From CAVXSP01 sp963724645 (GTDB taxonomy: Bacteria; Acidobacteriota; Vicinamibacteria; Vicinamibacterales; SCN-69-37), in NCBI GenBank assembly GCA_963724645.1, contig CAVRVJ010000001.1:806001-870000 (forward strand): a stretch of DNA of 64,000 nucleotides. The letters run 5' to 3'. Position 1 is the stretch's first letter, and every line of letters starts with the position of its first letter. Shown in pieces: positions 34,261 through 43,286 of this stretch. Position numbers and translations under genes: made by a program. The notes under the pieces were generated by a model. That model made no database searches. It was not told the DNA's origin and saw nothing but the letters and a program-made list of their open reading frames with translations.

Positions 34261-36021
34261 TTAGCGTGCGCACGTATACGACGCGGCCGCGCCCGGAGGG
34301 CCGGTTACATACCTGGGATATGCCGGATAGGAGCAGAGCGGGAGGCTGGCACGGTCCGCGGTCACCGTCAGCGCCCTGGCCGGCGCGACATTCTTTTCGA
34401 CCCAGTCGATCAGGACGCCGAAGCGATCGTAATTGTTGGGAATCGGCGCGGGGGCGATCGCATGGCCTTCGCCATCGACGGAATAGCTCGTGCCCGTCAA
34501 TCCGTGACCCGCTTGCGGGATGACGAACAGCCGTGCGAAGCCATCCACCGCCTGCTGCCCCATCGTGTCGAGAATCGCCTGGTAGTAGTCCAATTGCGCG
34601 CCAGGCGAGGCGAGCGTGTCGTTCGTTCCGATCGTGACGATCATCTTGCCGCCACGGCGCGCGAACGCGCTGAGATCAGGATTCGCGGCATCGAGCGACG
34701 CGGAGATCTCCACCCGGCGCCCGTTCAGCGGGCCGCCTTCCACATAGTCGAGCGGGTTCGCGCGCAGGTTCCGAAACAGAAAGCCGGTGACGCCGAGGAC
34801 TCCCAGGTGGGAATGCATCGGCGCCGCGGCGTCAGCCCCTTCCTGGCCTCTGAATCTTGTGTCGGCGATGAGGCCGCTGCCGGCCGGGTCCGTGTTCGGC
34901 ACCCACATGCCGAATGACCTCACGCCATGGGCGAGCGGCGTCGCGAATCTGTAGCGGGAATACACGAACTCGAGGGTCGCGATCTGGCCACCGGTCAGAC
35001 AGGCTCCCGCACCGACGTTCGCGGGCGCCGGGTCGACATCATTCGGACAATGCATCGCCATCCAGGGGCGCCGGTAAGGCGCGCCCTCGGTGACGTCGAA
35101 GACGGCCCGGCACGCCAGGTAGTTGTTGATCCGGCCATCGACCAGTCCGTCGAGCGCGTCGCACTGACGCATGAACTCGCCGCGGATCGCGTTCACCTTG
35201 ACCGGCGGCACCCAGTTGGCGACGGCCTTCTCCTGGATCCGGATGAGCTCGGGCGCGAGCATCAGCGTCGAGAAGCTGACGATCGGCACGTTGGCGACGA
35301 CGCCGTCGTAATCGGCCGGGTACCGCTCAGTGACCATCAACGCCTCGCGGCCCCCTTGCGAGGTGCCGGTAAAGTAATTGAACCGCGGACGTTCGCCGTA
35401 CATGCGCTCGATGAGCGCCATCGCGGCGTCGTGCGTCTTCTTCATCTGCAAGTAGCCGAGGTTTTTCATGGCCTCGTCATGCAGTGTCCACTCGGCGGAT
35501 CCGGCAGCCGCGCTGCCGCGGCCGAATGGGCCGCCCTGATGGCCGGAGTCGCTCCCGTACTTCGCGAAGCCGAGGGTAAGGGCCGACGAGCCGCCAATGG
35601 GAAACTCGTTGCCCGCTAGATTGGGGATCGTCCCGTTGAAGCCGCTGCCGCCAAGCTGCACGGCGCGATGGCTCCACTCCGCAGGCAGAAGAACGCGGAA
35701 GTTGATCGGCGGCGCGCCCGGATCGATCGGCGCCATCGAGCCGTCCACCGCACAATAAGCGGGCGTGCTTCCTGCGGCGGTTATCCAGCGGAGAGTCGCG
35801 ACTTCGACACCGGAGACCGGCTCGCCAATCGAAGACACCGGAACCGATCCTCCGAGCTTCGTGGTGGAGCAGTCCGCGTCGGTGATGACCGCGGACGGTC
35901 CGAGCGCGCGAAGCTGAGGCGGCGGACTCTGCGACCGTGCGGCGAGAGGCGCGGCGCCAGGTGCCCGCGATAGCACGGTGGCCGCGACGCAGCTGAAGAG
36001 AATCCTCGCCACGGATTTCAT
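34261..36021 (-). CDS. Tannase/feruloyl esterase family secreted hydrolase
   Basis: A secreted 586-residue member of the tannase/feruloyl-esterase family, which cleaves gallate or ferulate esters from plant polymers. A signal peptide (MKSVARILFSCVAATVLSRA) is followed by FRVLLPAEWSHRAVQLGGSG, NYFTGTSQGGREALMVTERY (nucleophile Ser at about 220), YDGVVANVPIVSF, IGTNDTLASPGAQLDYYQAI (acid) and IPQAGHGLTGTSYS (histidine). A CS-D-H disulfide-linked triad is typical of the family. Here Cys precedes Ser less clearly (GTSQGG instead of GCSTGG), which is a possible difference. It is last in a four-gene operon; its ATG overlaps the upstream stop (ATGA). Confidence 0.85.
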   Translation of the reverse strand: MKSVARILFSCVAATVLSRAPGAAPLAARSQSPPPQLRALGPSAVITDADCSTTKLGGSVPVSSIGEPVSGVEVATLRWITAAGSTPAYCAVDGSMAPIDPGAPPINFRVLLPAEWSHRAVQLGGSGFNGTIPNLAGNEFPIGGSSALTLGFAKYGSDSGHQGGPFGRGSAAAGSAEWTLHDEAMKNLGYLQMKKTHDAAMALIERMYGERPRFNYFTGTSQGGREALMVTERYPADYDGVVANVPIVSFSTLMLAPELIRIQEKAVANWVPPVKVNAIRGEFMRQCDALDGLVDGRINNYLACRAVFDVTEGAPYRRPWMAMHCPNDVDPAPANVGAGACLTGGQIATLEFVYSRYRFATPLAHGVRSFGMWVPNTDPAGSGLIADTRFRGQEGADAAAPMHSHLGVLGVTGFLFRNLRANPLDYVEGGPLNGRRVEISASLDAANPDLSAFARRGGKMIVTIGTNDTLASPGAQLDYYQAILDTMGQQAVDGFARLFVIPQAGHGLTGTSYSVDGEGHAIAPAPIPNNYDRFGVLIDWVEKNVAPARALTVTADRASLPLCSYPAYPRYVTGPPGAAASYTCAR

Positions 36022-36881
36022 GGGCGCAGCCCGAACAGCCGGATCGCGTTCTCTTTCAGAATCAGCGGCCGCACCTCGTCGCGAATGTCGATCTTCGTGA
36101 AGTCCGCCAACCAGCGATCCGGCGTGATCAGCGGGTAGTCCGATCCGAAGAGCACCTTGTGCTTCAAGAGCGTGTTCGCATACTGCACCAGCGTCGGCGA
36201 GAAATACTTCGGGGACCAGCCGGACAGGTCGATGTAGACCGCCGGCTTGTGCAGGCAGACCGAGATCGCCTCCTCCTGCCACGGAAACGACGGATGCGCG
36301 AGGATGATCGGCATGTCCGGAAAGTCGACGGCCACGTCGTCGATCGGCATCGGATGGCCGTACTTGAGCCGAATGCCGCCGCCTCCAGGCATGCCGGTGC
36401 CGATGCCGCTGTGCCCGGTGTGAAAGAGGACGGGCAGCTTCGCCTCGGCAAAGACCTCGTAGAGGGGATAAGCGACCCGATCGTTCGGAAAGAACTGCTG
36501 AAGCGGCGGGTGCAGCTTCAGGCCGCGGACCTGCCCGGTTGCAACCAGACGGCGGGCTTCCCGCACACCCGCGGCGCCGCGGGCCGGGTCGATGCTCACA
36601 AAGGGAAGGGCGATGTCCGGGTTCGCTGCGGCGAACGCCAGGATGTCGTCGTTCGAGACCGGCGCACGGCCCGTGAGCCGCTCGTCGACTGAAAACACGA
36701 CGCACGCCATTCGCCGCGAGCGGTAGTACTCGGCCAGGGCCTCGCCGCCCGCCTCGGCGCCGCTCTTGCCGAAATACTTCTCGGCCGCGTCATCCACCGC
36801 GGAGGACTCGACCGCGTGCAGATGCACGTGGCTGTCGACCGCGGCAAGGCGCTCGACGTCGATGCTGAACGGCACGGTCAT
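36018..36881 (-). CDS. Amidohydrolase-2 family metal-dependent hydrolase
   Basis: A 287-residue TIM-barrel amidohydrolase of the ACMSD/4-oxalomesaconate-hydratase-like group, which decarboxylates or hydrates ring-cleavage products. It has AVDSHVHLHAVE (HxH), GLKLHPPLQQFFPNDR, PVLFHTGHSGIGTGMPGG (His), IILAHPSFPWQEEAI (His), and LFGSDYPLITPDRWL (Asp): the full metal-site set. The ATG at 36881 is chosen because the stop of the upstream gene overlaps it (ATGA). The four-gene context with an esterase and a MetE-like protein suggests an aromatic or phenolic substrate; the exact reaction is not known. Confidence 0.82.
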   Translation of the reverse strand: MTVPFSIDVERLAAVDSHVHLHAVESSAVDDAAEKYFGKSGAEAGGEALAEYYRSRRMACVVFSVDERLTGRAPVSNDDILAFAAANPDIALPFVSIDPARGAAGVREARRLVATGQVRGLKLHPPLQQFFPNDRVAYPLYEVFAEAKLPVLFHTGHSGIGTGMPGGGGIRLKYGHPMPIDDVAVDFPDMPIILAHPSFPWQEEAISVCLHKPAVYIDLSGWSPKYFSPTLVQYANTLLKHKVLFGSDYPLITPDRWLADFTKIDIRDEVRPLILKENAIRLFGLRP

Positions 36882-37972
36882 TGTGGCCACACGCGGCGCG
36901 CGGTCTCGGCGACCACTGCGAGTTTTCTCCGTTGGTCGTCGGCCGACACGCGATTCCCCTCCGCGGTCGAGGCAAAGCCGCACTGCGGGCTGATCGCGAG
37001 GCGGTCGAGCGGCACGACGCGCGCCGCCTCGGCGAGGCGCGCGGCGAGCTCGTCGGCCGTTTCGAGCCGCGGCTTCTTGGAGCTGACAAGTCCCAGCACG
37101 ACGATGCGGTCCTCGGGGACAAACCTCAGCGGCGCGAAGGTGCCCGACCGGGCGTCATCGTATTCCAGGAGGAAGCGATCGAACCTTGCGCGCGAGAAGA
37201 CCCGCTCCGCGATGCGGTCGTAGCCGCCCGAGGCGTAAAACATGCTCTGGTAGTTCCCGCGGCAGATGTGGATGCCGAACGTCACGCCAGGATGTCCGTC
37301 AATGATCGCATTGTCCAGCTCGACGCAGGCATCGAGGAGCTGGTCGGGATCGCTGCCTCGCTGCCGATATCCTTCGCGGATCTTTTCGTCCAGCAGGGCG
37401 GCATATTGCGGCGCGTCGATCTGGATGTACTCGCAGCCCAGGCGCCGCAGCTCCTGGATTTCGCGACGGGTGAAATCGACCAGGTCCGCCAGATAGGCGT
37501 CTCGGGTGGCATAGGCCGCGCGCGATTTCTCCGGGTCGTAGTACGCGGCCGCCTGCTGCGCGCTCACCAGCGTAACCTTGACCGGCCGCCGCGTGCGCCC
37601 GCGCAGGTAGGTGAACTCCTCGACGCTCATCTGACGCCGCCAGCGGAGCTTCTCCACGACGACCGGGCGTTTCAAGGTGAGCTCCGTGCCCTGCTCATCA
37701 TGAAACGGAATGGACCATCCGCCCGACTTGTCGAAGCCCTCGAGAGCTTCGATGAGGTGGCCGAAGAACGCATAGCGCCGCAACTCGCCGTCGGTGACGA
37801 CATCGAGCCCCGCGGTTTCCTGCAGGGCGACGGCCTCGTCAACGGCGCGATCCTCGATCTGCTTGAAGGAACTGGGCGTCAGCCGGCCCTGCTCGAGTTG
37901 TTGGCGTGCGTCGAGCAGGTACGCAGGCCTGAGCAGACTACCGATACCTTCGCTGCGAACAATCATTCTCAT
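36878..37972 (-). CDS. MetE-like (cobalamin-independent methionine synthase family) methyltransferase
   Basis: A 364-residue protein corresponding to the C-terminal, zinc-binding half of MetE. It has IGSLLRPAYLLDARQQLEQG, ETAGLDVVTDGELRRYAFFG, GCEYIQIDAPQYAALLDE, FGIHICRGNYQSM (His and Cys ligands), FLLEYDDARSGTF and LAISPQCGFASTAEG (second Cys). Single-half MetE paralogues of this size often act on methyl donors or acceptors other than homocysteine. Next to an amidohydrolase and a tannase-like esterase, a role in handling aryl-methoxy methyl groups is possible, but this is inference. Two ATGs (37972 and 37966) are possible starts. Confidence 0.8.
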   Translation of the reverse strand: MRMIVRSEGIGSLLRPAYLLDARQQLEQGRLTPSSFKQIEDRAVDEAVALQETAGLDVVTDGELRRYAFFGHLIEALEGFDKSGGWSIPFHDEQGTELTLKRPVVVEKLRWRRQMSVEEFTYLRGRTRRPVKVTLVSAQQAAAYYDPEKSRAAYATRDAYLADLVDFTRREIQELRRLGCEYIQIDAPQYAALLDEKIREGYRQRGSDPDQLLDACVELDNAIIDGHPGVTFGIHICRGNYQSMFYASGGYDRIAERVFSRARFDRFLLEYDDARSGTFAPLRFVPEDRIVVLGLVSSKKPRLETADELAARLAEAARVVPLDRLAISPQCGFASTAEGNRVSADDQRRKLAVVAETARRVWPQ

Positions 37973-38029
37973 TCCGGGGGGAACGCGCGCTGCTGCGGTC
38001 CCCGCGAGGGAGCCGCAGCGAGAAGCCGA

Positions 38030-38422
38030 TCAGCCAACAGGCAGGCGGGAGGAACGGTCGGGCCCTGCCAGCCGGCGGGATCCCCGATCGATCACGTGCA
38101 GTCCGGCCTCAGCGTCGAATTCAGGCACGTCCATGTGGAGCAGAGCCGCGCTGATGGATTTCGCTCGCGCATCCGGCGCCAGCCCGCGTGTGACGCCGTG
38201 ACCGTCGACCGGCCACAGCATGAACGACAGGGCACCCAGATGCGGCCACGCATACCGGACGACGGTCCGCTGGACCAAGCCGGCGAGGTGCTCGCGGACT
38301 CGATCCGCCGTGATCATGCGCTCCAGACGCGGGTAGTCCCTGGCGTCAAGCGCGATGACCGAGACATTCAATAGAACGCCTCTGTCATCCATTCGCGAAT
38401 GGGCAATGTCGCGAAGCTTCAT
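38030..38422 (-). CDS. AtuA-type ferredoxin-like-fold small protein
   Basis: A 130-residue protein matching the small C-terminal domain of AtuA-like proteins, which is also found alone. It has MKLRDIAHSRMDDRGVLLNV, ALDARDYPRLERMITADRV, EHLAGLVQRTVVRYAWPHLG, ALSFMLWPVDGHG and ISAALLHMDVPEF. In AtuA systems this domain accompanies acyclic terpene or hydroxy-acid catabolism; its chemistry is unknown. I chose the ATG at 38422, preceded by GGAG; an upstream TTG at 38488 in the same frame would add 22 residues. It is the first gene of the operon with MetE-like, amidohydrolase and tannase-like genes. Confidence 0.65.
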   Translation of the reverse strand: MKLRDIAHSRMDDRGVLLNVSVIALDARDYPRLERMITADRVREHLAGLVQRTVVRYAWPHLGALSFMLWPVDGHGVTRGLAPDARAKSISAALLHMDVPEFDAEAGLHVIDRGSRRLAGPDRSSRLPVG

Positions 38423-38597
38423 GTTCGCCCAAGCTCCGACCTGACGCGCCTGTGGGAAGCCAGTTAGGATCGACGCCAGTTCGCCCAAGGTAGGTCACCC
38501 GCCGGGTGCTGTCAAGCCGAATAGCGGCGCCCGCGTGCGTTAATCGCACGTCGAGGACTCGCGTCCTGTACGGAAAATCACAAGCGCTTTCCGGCAA

Positions 38598-40181
38598 TCA
38601 GAACCGCTTCATGTAGAGCCGGTCGAGCAGCGCGTAGCGGGCCTCGCGCGTCTCGGCTTCGAGCCTCGGCTCGACGTCCAGGCGCATCACGCGTGCGGCG
38701 CCGCGATTGACGGGGGTCCATGCCGGAAGTCCCGCCCCATTGGGATCACCGTTCCTCACGAAATTCGAAAAGTAGCCCTGGACCGCCTCTGAGACTTTGT
38801 GGTCGTCAGCCGTCCAGGCAAATACTTTGTTGCTCGAGAGGTTGCCCATCGCGTATTCGATTTCGGCGGAGTGCGCCGCGCCGGTCGCAGGAGGCGCCGG
38901 GTTGTCGGCGCCGCTCACCGGCGGCCGCGGGCGGGTGTAGAAGTAGCGGTAGACCGGCTTGCCTCCGGTGCGACCGTGAGCGTCCGTCCACTTCCACGTG
39001 CTGTACGCGATGAACCGGTCGCTCGCGAGGTCCGTCGCCGATCGGAGGACTTCGTCTGGAGTGCTGCCAGGATACAGCTTCAGGATCTCGCCGGCATCCG
39101 CGCCGTACAAACGCTGAAGATTCTTCGAAAAATTCTCAGGTGTCGGAGCATCCGTGCCCAGAATGGCCGCCGCCGGTCCCTCCGCCGAATTCCATCCCGC
39201 CAGTAGCGGCACGTGCGCCTGCGTCCCGGCCAGGAAGATATCGGCGACCGGCTTCACAAGAAAGTACCCGTCGATCGTCGCGGACTGAAAGGACGGCGCG
39301 CCGGGTGTCGCGGTGGCCTGAAGCAGCGCCTCGGCCGGCATGGCGCGCAGCGCCTGCAGCGACGTCGCGCTGACGCCCGTCGCGAACGCGAGCCCTTTCT
39401 TCTCGGCGTCCGCGAGCGAGACCGGCGGCAACGTGGGATTGATCATCGCGCCGCTCTCGCCAATGGCGCCGGCCATCAGGCCCTTTGAAAGCGGCGAGGC
39501 CATCAGCGCGCTCACCGAGATCGATCCGGCGGACTCCCCCGCGATGGTCACGCGTCCAGGATCGCCGCCGAACGCGGCGGCATTCTGCTGCACCCAGCGC
39601 AGGGCTGCGGCCTGATCGAGAAAGCCGTAGTTGCCGGACGCGTGACGGGAGGATTCGCTGGTCAGCTCCGGATGCGCGAAGAAACCGAACACGTTCAACC
39701 GATAGTTGACCGTGAGGGCGACGATGCCTTTGCGCGCCATGGCTTCGCCGTCATAACGCGGCTCAGATCCATCGCCTGCAAGAAAGCCACCCCCGTAGAA
39801 GTAGACGAGCACCGGCAGCCGGGCGTTGCCTGAAACCTGCGGCGTCCAGACATTGAGATACAGGCAGTCCTCGCTCATGCCGTTCGAGCGGAACACCATG
39901 TCGCTGAAGACGCCGCGCTGCATGCAACGGGGGCCGAATCGATCGGCTTGCCGAACGCCTGTCCAGGACTTAACCGGTTGGGGTGGCTGCCATCGAAGGC
40001 TCCCCACTGGAGGCGCCGCGAACGGGATGCCGCGAAATGCATACACGCCGCTTGGTTCCGCCGTTCCCTGGACGGTCCCGCTTGAAGTCTTCGCCAGCGG
40101 AGGTGCAATCACGGCTGTTGGAGGCCAGAGATAGGCGAGGAGCGCCAACGCGGACAACGTCGCGGAGTGTGCGAGCGTCAC
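38598..40181 (-). CDS. Type B carboxylesterase
   Basis: A 527-residue secreted carboxylesterase/lipase of the COesterase family. The N-terminus is hydrophobic. It has GVYAFRGIPFAAPPVGSLRW, EDCLYLNVWTPQVSGNARLP, VLVYFYGGGFLAGDG (oxyanion hole), GGDPGRVTIAGESAGSISVS (nucleophile serine, about 220), and a C-terminal GAAHSAEIEYAMGNLS with the histidine. Substrates are carboxylic esters, probably plant-derived by context. The GTG at 40181 lies ten bases after the stop of the upstream esterase gene, so the two form an operon. A short CGGAAA/TTTCCG hairpin follows the stop at about 38573-38594. Confidence 0.85.
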   Translation of the reverse strand: MTLAHSATLSALALLAYLWPPTAVIAPPLAKTSSGTVQGTAEPSGVYAFRGIPFAAPPVGSLRWQPPQPVKSWTGVRQADRFGPRCMQRGVFSDMVFRSNGMSEDCLYLNVWTPQVSGNARLPVLVYFYGGGFLAGDGSEPRYDGEAMARKGIVALTVNYRLNVFGFFAHPELTSESSRHASGNYGFLDQAAALRWVQQNAAAFGGDPGRVTIAGESAGSISVSALMASPLSKGLMAGAIGESGAMINPTLPPVSLADAEKKGLAFATGVSATSLQALRAMPAEALLQATATPGAPSFQSATIDGYFLVKPVADIFLAGTQAHVPLLAGWNSAEGPAAAILGTDAPTPENFSKNLQRLYGADAGEILKLYPGSTPDEVLRSATDLASDRFIAYSTWKWTDAHGRTGGKPVYRYFYTRPRPPVSGADNPAPPATGAAHSAEIEYAMGNLSSNKVFAWTADDHKVSEAVQGYFSNFVRNGDPNGAGLPAWTPVNRGAARVMRLDVEPRLEAETREARYALLDRLYMKRF

Positions 40182-40191
40182 GCGCGCGGCC

Positions 40192-41499
40192 CTACCGGAA
40201 CAACTGCGGGGCGACCTCGTTGAGGTGGTGGCGCCAGACCACCCACTCATGCCGGCCCTCGCCGACGATGAATGTGTGCTTGATGCCCTTGGCTGTCAAC
40301 GCGGCATCAAGAGCCTTGGCTGCCGTTCCGACCAGCGGATCGTCTTTGCCGACGCCCATCCAGAGCAGCTTGATCTTCTTGTTCGTCGTCGCCGCATCCT
40401 TGAAGAACTCCGGGTACGTCTGGTCGGGATTCGGTCCGCTGGCGCCGCTCATGACGACGATGTAGTGGAACATGTCGGGGTGTGAGAATCCGATCGCGAC
40501 GGTCTGGCCGCCGCCCATCGACAGCCCGCCGATGGCGCGGTTGTCAGCCGTGTTCAGCGTTCGGAAATTTTTCTCGACGTACGGCACGAGATCCTCGAGA
40601 AAATCTCTGACGAATGGCGTGGTCTGTTGGCCGCCCGCCGCAGGCGCTGCGGGAGCCGCGGCGCCGCCGGCACCAGGCGTTGCAGCCGCGGGCGGTGCGC
40701 CCGCCCCGCGCGCGCCCGCCCCTCCGGTGGGCGATACGATGAGGCCGGTCCCGACGCCCGGTGTGTTGTAGCCGTACGGCATGACGAGAATCATCGGCTT
40801 GGCTTTACCCTCGGCGATCAGGTTGTCCATGATGTAGTGCGCACGGCCGGTCAGAATCCAGCTCGAATCGATATTGCCCGCGCCATGCAGCAGATAGAAG
40901 ACGGGATACTTCGTGCTGCTGCGATCGTAGCCCGGCGGCGTGTAGATCCAGACCGTCCGCGGCCCCCCAATCGCCTTCGACTCGTACGTTTCGTATCGCA
41001 CTGTTCCGTGCGGCACCGGCTTCGCATCGTCGAACACCAGTCCATCGCCGGGCACTTCGACGAGGCTGGCGGGCGGGAATCCGCCGAAGCCCAGCTTGAC
41101 CGACGGATTCTGCGGATCCATCGCGATCACGCCGCCCTGGCCGTTCACGGCGTCGACGCGAAATTGATAGTTGTAGATGTCGGGCGCGAGCGGACCGATC
41201 GTCACGCTCCAGACGCCGTTGTCGTCCTTGGTCATCGGATACGACGGCTTGCCCTCGATCTCGCCGATGACTTCGACCAACTTTGCGTTCGGCGCGCGGA
41301 ACCGCAGCGTGATGGTCTTGTCAGGATTGACGACCGGCGACGGCGCCGGTGCGCCGCCTCGTCCGCCACCAGCACCGCCGCGACCCTGCGCTGGTGCGGC
41401 CGCGCCGGCCTGGCCGGCCGCGGGCGCAGGTGTCTGGGCGTTTGCAGCGAGCGTCGCGACGGCGAACAGGGAAAGATAGAGGGCAATACGGCGAGTCAT
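40192..41499 (-). CDS. CE1-type esterase with N-terminal Ig-like (E-set) domain
   Basis: A secreted 435-residue esterase built like bacterial feruloyl/acetyl-xylan esterases. It has a signal peptide (about 1-21), a G/A/P linker, an E-set domain (DNGVWSVTIGPLAPDIYNYQ), then the hydrolase with YPVFYLLHGAGNIDSSW, NRAIGGLSMGGGQTVAIGF (Ser about 328), VMSGASGPN and a terminal histidine in GEGRHEWVVWRHHL. A second G/A/P linker (about 255-290) interrupts the hydrolase after MPYGYNTPG. Members release ferulate from arabinoxylan or acetyl groups from xylan; which applies here is unknown. It begins an operon with the carboxylesterase. Confidence 0.85.
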   Translation of the reverse strand: MTRRIALYLSLFAVATLAANAQTPAPAAGQAGAAAPAQGRGGAGGGRGGAPAPSPVVNPDKTITLRFRAPNAKLVEVIGEIEGKPSYPMTKDDNGVWSVTIGPLAPDIYNYQFRVDAVNGQGGVIAMDPQNPSVKLGFGGFPPASLVEVPGDGLVFDDAKPVPHGTVRYETYESKAIGGPRTVWIYTPPGYDRSSTKYPVFYLLHGAGNIDSSWILTGRAHYIMDNLIAEGKAKPMILVMPYGYNTPGVGTGLIVSPTGGAGARGAGAPPAAATPGAGGAAAPAAPAAGGQQTTPFVRDFLEDLVPYVEKNFRTLNTADNRAIGGLSMGGGQTVAIGFSHPDMFHYIVVMSGASGPNPDQTYPEFFKDAATTNKKIKLLWMGVGKDDPLVGTAAKALDAALTAKGIKHTFIVGEGRHEWVVWRHHLNEVAPQLFR

Positions 41500-41533
41500 T
41501 GGAAGGTCTCCCTGGAGAATGGCTCGTGGTTGC

Positions 41534-41577
41534 GGCTGCGGGCGGGGTCTGCCGTTTGCAGGCCGCCACCCGCAGCC
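41534..41577 (-). terminator. GC-rich hairpin after the first ThuA gene
   Basis: GGCTGCGGG (41534-41542) pairs perfectly with CCCGCAGCC (41569-41577). It lies between the ThuA stop and the CE1 esterase start on the minus strand. There is no clear T-run, so it could equally be a processing or regulatory structure. Confidence 0.4.
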
Positions 41578-41589
41578 AATCGGCGGGCG

Positions 41590-43219
41590 TTACTTCTTCG
41601 TGCTCGGACTGTCGTCGGCCTTCAGATCGCCGAGCGCGTACTGCATGCCGGCGAGCAGGTGCTCCATCATCGGCTTCATCGCGTAGATCCGTTCGCTGTG
41701 GCCGAGCGCCATGTAGAACAGGCGGCCCTGGCCGTCCTTGCGGATCCAGCTCAGACCAAAGTCATGATCGGGCCGCGGATTGCTCTCCTTGAGCTTGTCG
41801 ATGAAGCTCATCCTGTCGTAGTTGATGCTCGTCAACACGTGAACGTTCTCGCGGGAGAAGGAGTTGACGCTGAACGTGTACGTCTCGTCGTTGACGTCGA
41901 AGTCCTGGCCGTTGAACATCTTCGTCAGCGGGCTGGCCTTGTCGTCGATCTTGACGGTGATCTTCTGCGGGTCGAGCCAGTGGAACTTGAACCACCCGCC
42001 GATCATGTTGTCCCAGTCGGGCCAGGAGCCGCGTCCGTTGTCGCGGCCGGCCGTGCCGATGTACTGGTTGGCCAGCGTGGCCACCGGAACGATTCTGGTC
42101 GCGAAATTCGCCTGAGTGACTTTGCCGGCCTTCTCGGTGTCGAGCTCGTTGTACCAGCCGTCGCTCACGGCCTCCATGTCGGCCTTCGTGAGCGTCTGAT
42201 CGTTCCCCTGGAGCTTCTTGTCGTTCAGCCCCCACGACCAACGCAGGATGACCGACGCGAGCGTCCCGCCAGGTACCGTTGGCGCCCCCGCGTCCGAATC
42301 CGCCGCGACCGCCGCCGGCCGCGTCGTCGTTGGGACACGGCGAGTGATACGAATCGCCCGTCGCGTGGATGCCGGCCACGCCCTTGCCGCTCCGTACGAA
42401 CTGGATGAACGCCGCGCGACGCGCGTCGGTCGTCGCCTTGTCTCCGGCCTTGTCGAGGAAGCAACCGGTCGTGCTCGAAAGGAAAATCGCGTCGTACTGC
42501 TTCAAGTTCTCGGTGGTGAAGACCGCCGGATCCCACGACGTGTCGGACGTCCAGGCGCCGGTCTTCTTGCCGAGTTCTTCAACGGCTTTGGCCGCGAGCG
42601 GAATCGACGAATGCTGGAAGCCGGCTGACGGGATGCGCGAGAAGATCAGCACCTTGCGCGCCGTCGCCGGTTTGGCGGGTGCCGTCGAGGGCAGCGCGGC
42701 CATCATGGCGGTGACGTGGTCGGGACATGCCACGGTCGGCGTCTGACTCCGGCCGCCGCACGGATCGTTCAGCCCGGGCGTCGATGCGCCTGCGACGAAT
42801 TCCTGGACGGCTCGTCCGCCGCCGCCTCGGGCGCCACCCGGCGCCGCTGGCGCTCCTCCGCCCGGAGGAGCGGCGGCCGCCTCGGGCGCCGGAAACGCGG
42901 CATTCAGTGCCTCCGAGAGCTGTGCCTGCGTCGCCGATCCCGCCTTCGCGGTGTCCGCGGCCGCGTACCACGCGTCGAATGTGGCCTTCATCTCGTCGCG
43001 CGTCACGGCGCCGTCCTTGTTGGCGTCGAACGCCGTGAAGAGCAGCGCGCCGGTGTTGCTGCCGCCGCGCCCACCCGCACCGCCACCGCGCGCGCCCTGC
43101 CCGCCGGCGGCGCCTGCTGCCGGCGGCGCTTGCTGCGCCTTTACGCCGAAGGCCATCGCGACGAGGGCCGCGCTGCACGCGCCGGCCAGCACTCGGCTTT
43201 TCCAATTCAGCTTCGCCAT
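41590..43219 (-). CDS. ThuA-domain protein with EF-hand pairs (copy 1), one frame break
   Basis: A secreted ThuA (trehalose-utilisation-like, glutamine-amidotransferase-fold) protein of about 543 residues. It has a signal peptide, an N-terminal EF-hand pair (FTAFDANKDGAVTRDE, canonical loop, and a weaker second), then ThuA: RKVLIFSRIPSAGFQHSSIP, LKQYDAIFLSSTTGCFLD and GKGVAGIHATGDSYHSPCP. The ThuA fold is interrupted by a second EF-hand-like pair (NDQTLTKADMEA and LDTEKAGKVTQANF), then resumes GGWFKFHWLDPQ, VHVLTSINYD, GLSWIRKDGQGRLFYMALGH and EHLLAGMQYALGDL. The frame changes once near 42275. AGGAGAGGG precedes the ATG. ThuA members take part in 3-keto-sugar metabolism; the reaction here is unknown. 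A paralogue lies directly upstream. Confidence 0.8.
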
Positions 43220-43286
43220 GATCCCTCTCCTGATTCCGGCACCTTTATTCTGAATCGCGACCTGTCAATGTTGAATGACGCGCTCT

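Noticed and set aside
34261..36705. 814-residue minus-strand frame
   Set aside because: The first 228 codons lie antisense-shifted inside the amidohydrolase gene. The signal peptide and family similarity begin at 36021.
36881..38374. 497-residue plus-strand frame
   Set aside because: A high-GC shadow of the MetE-like and AtuA-type genes; Arg/Ala/Glu-rich with no family features.
40627..42408. 593-residue plus-strand frame
   Set aside because: Antisense to the CE1 esterase and ThuA genes, with no recognisable motif.
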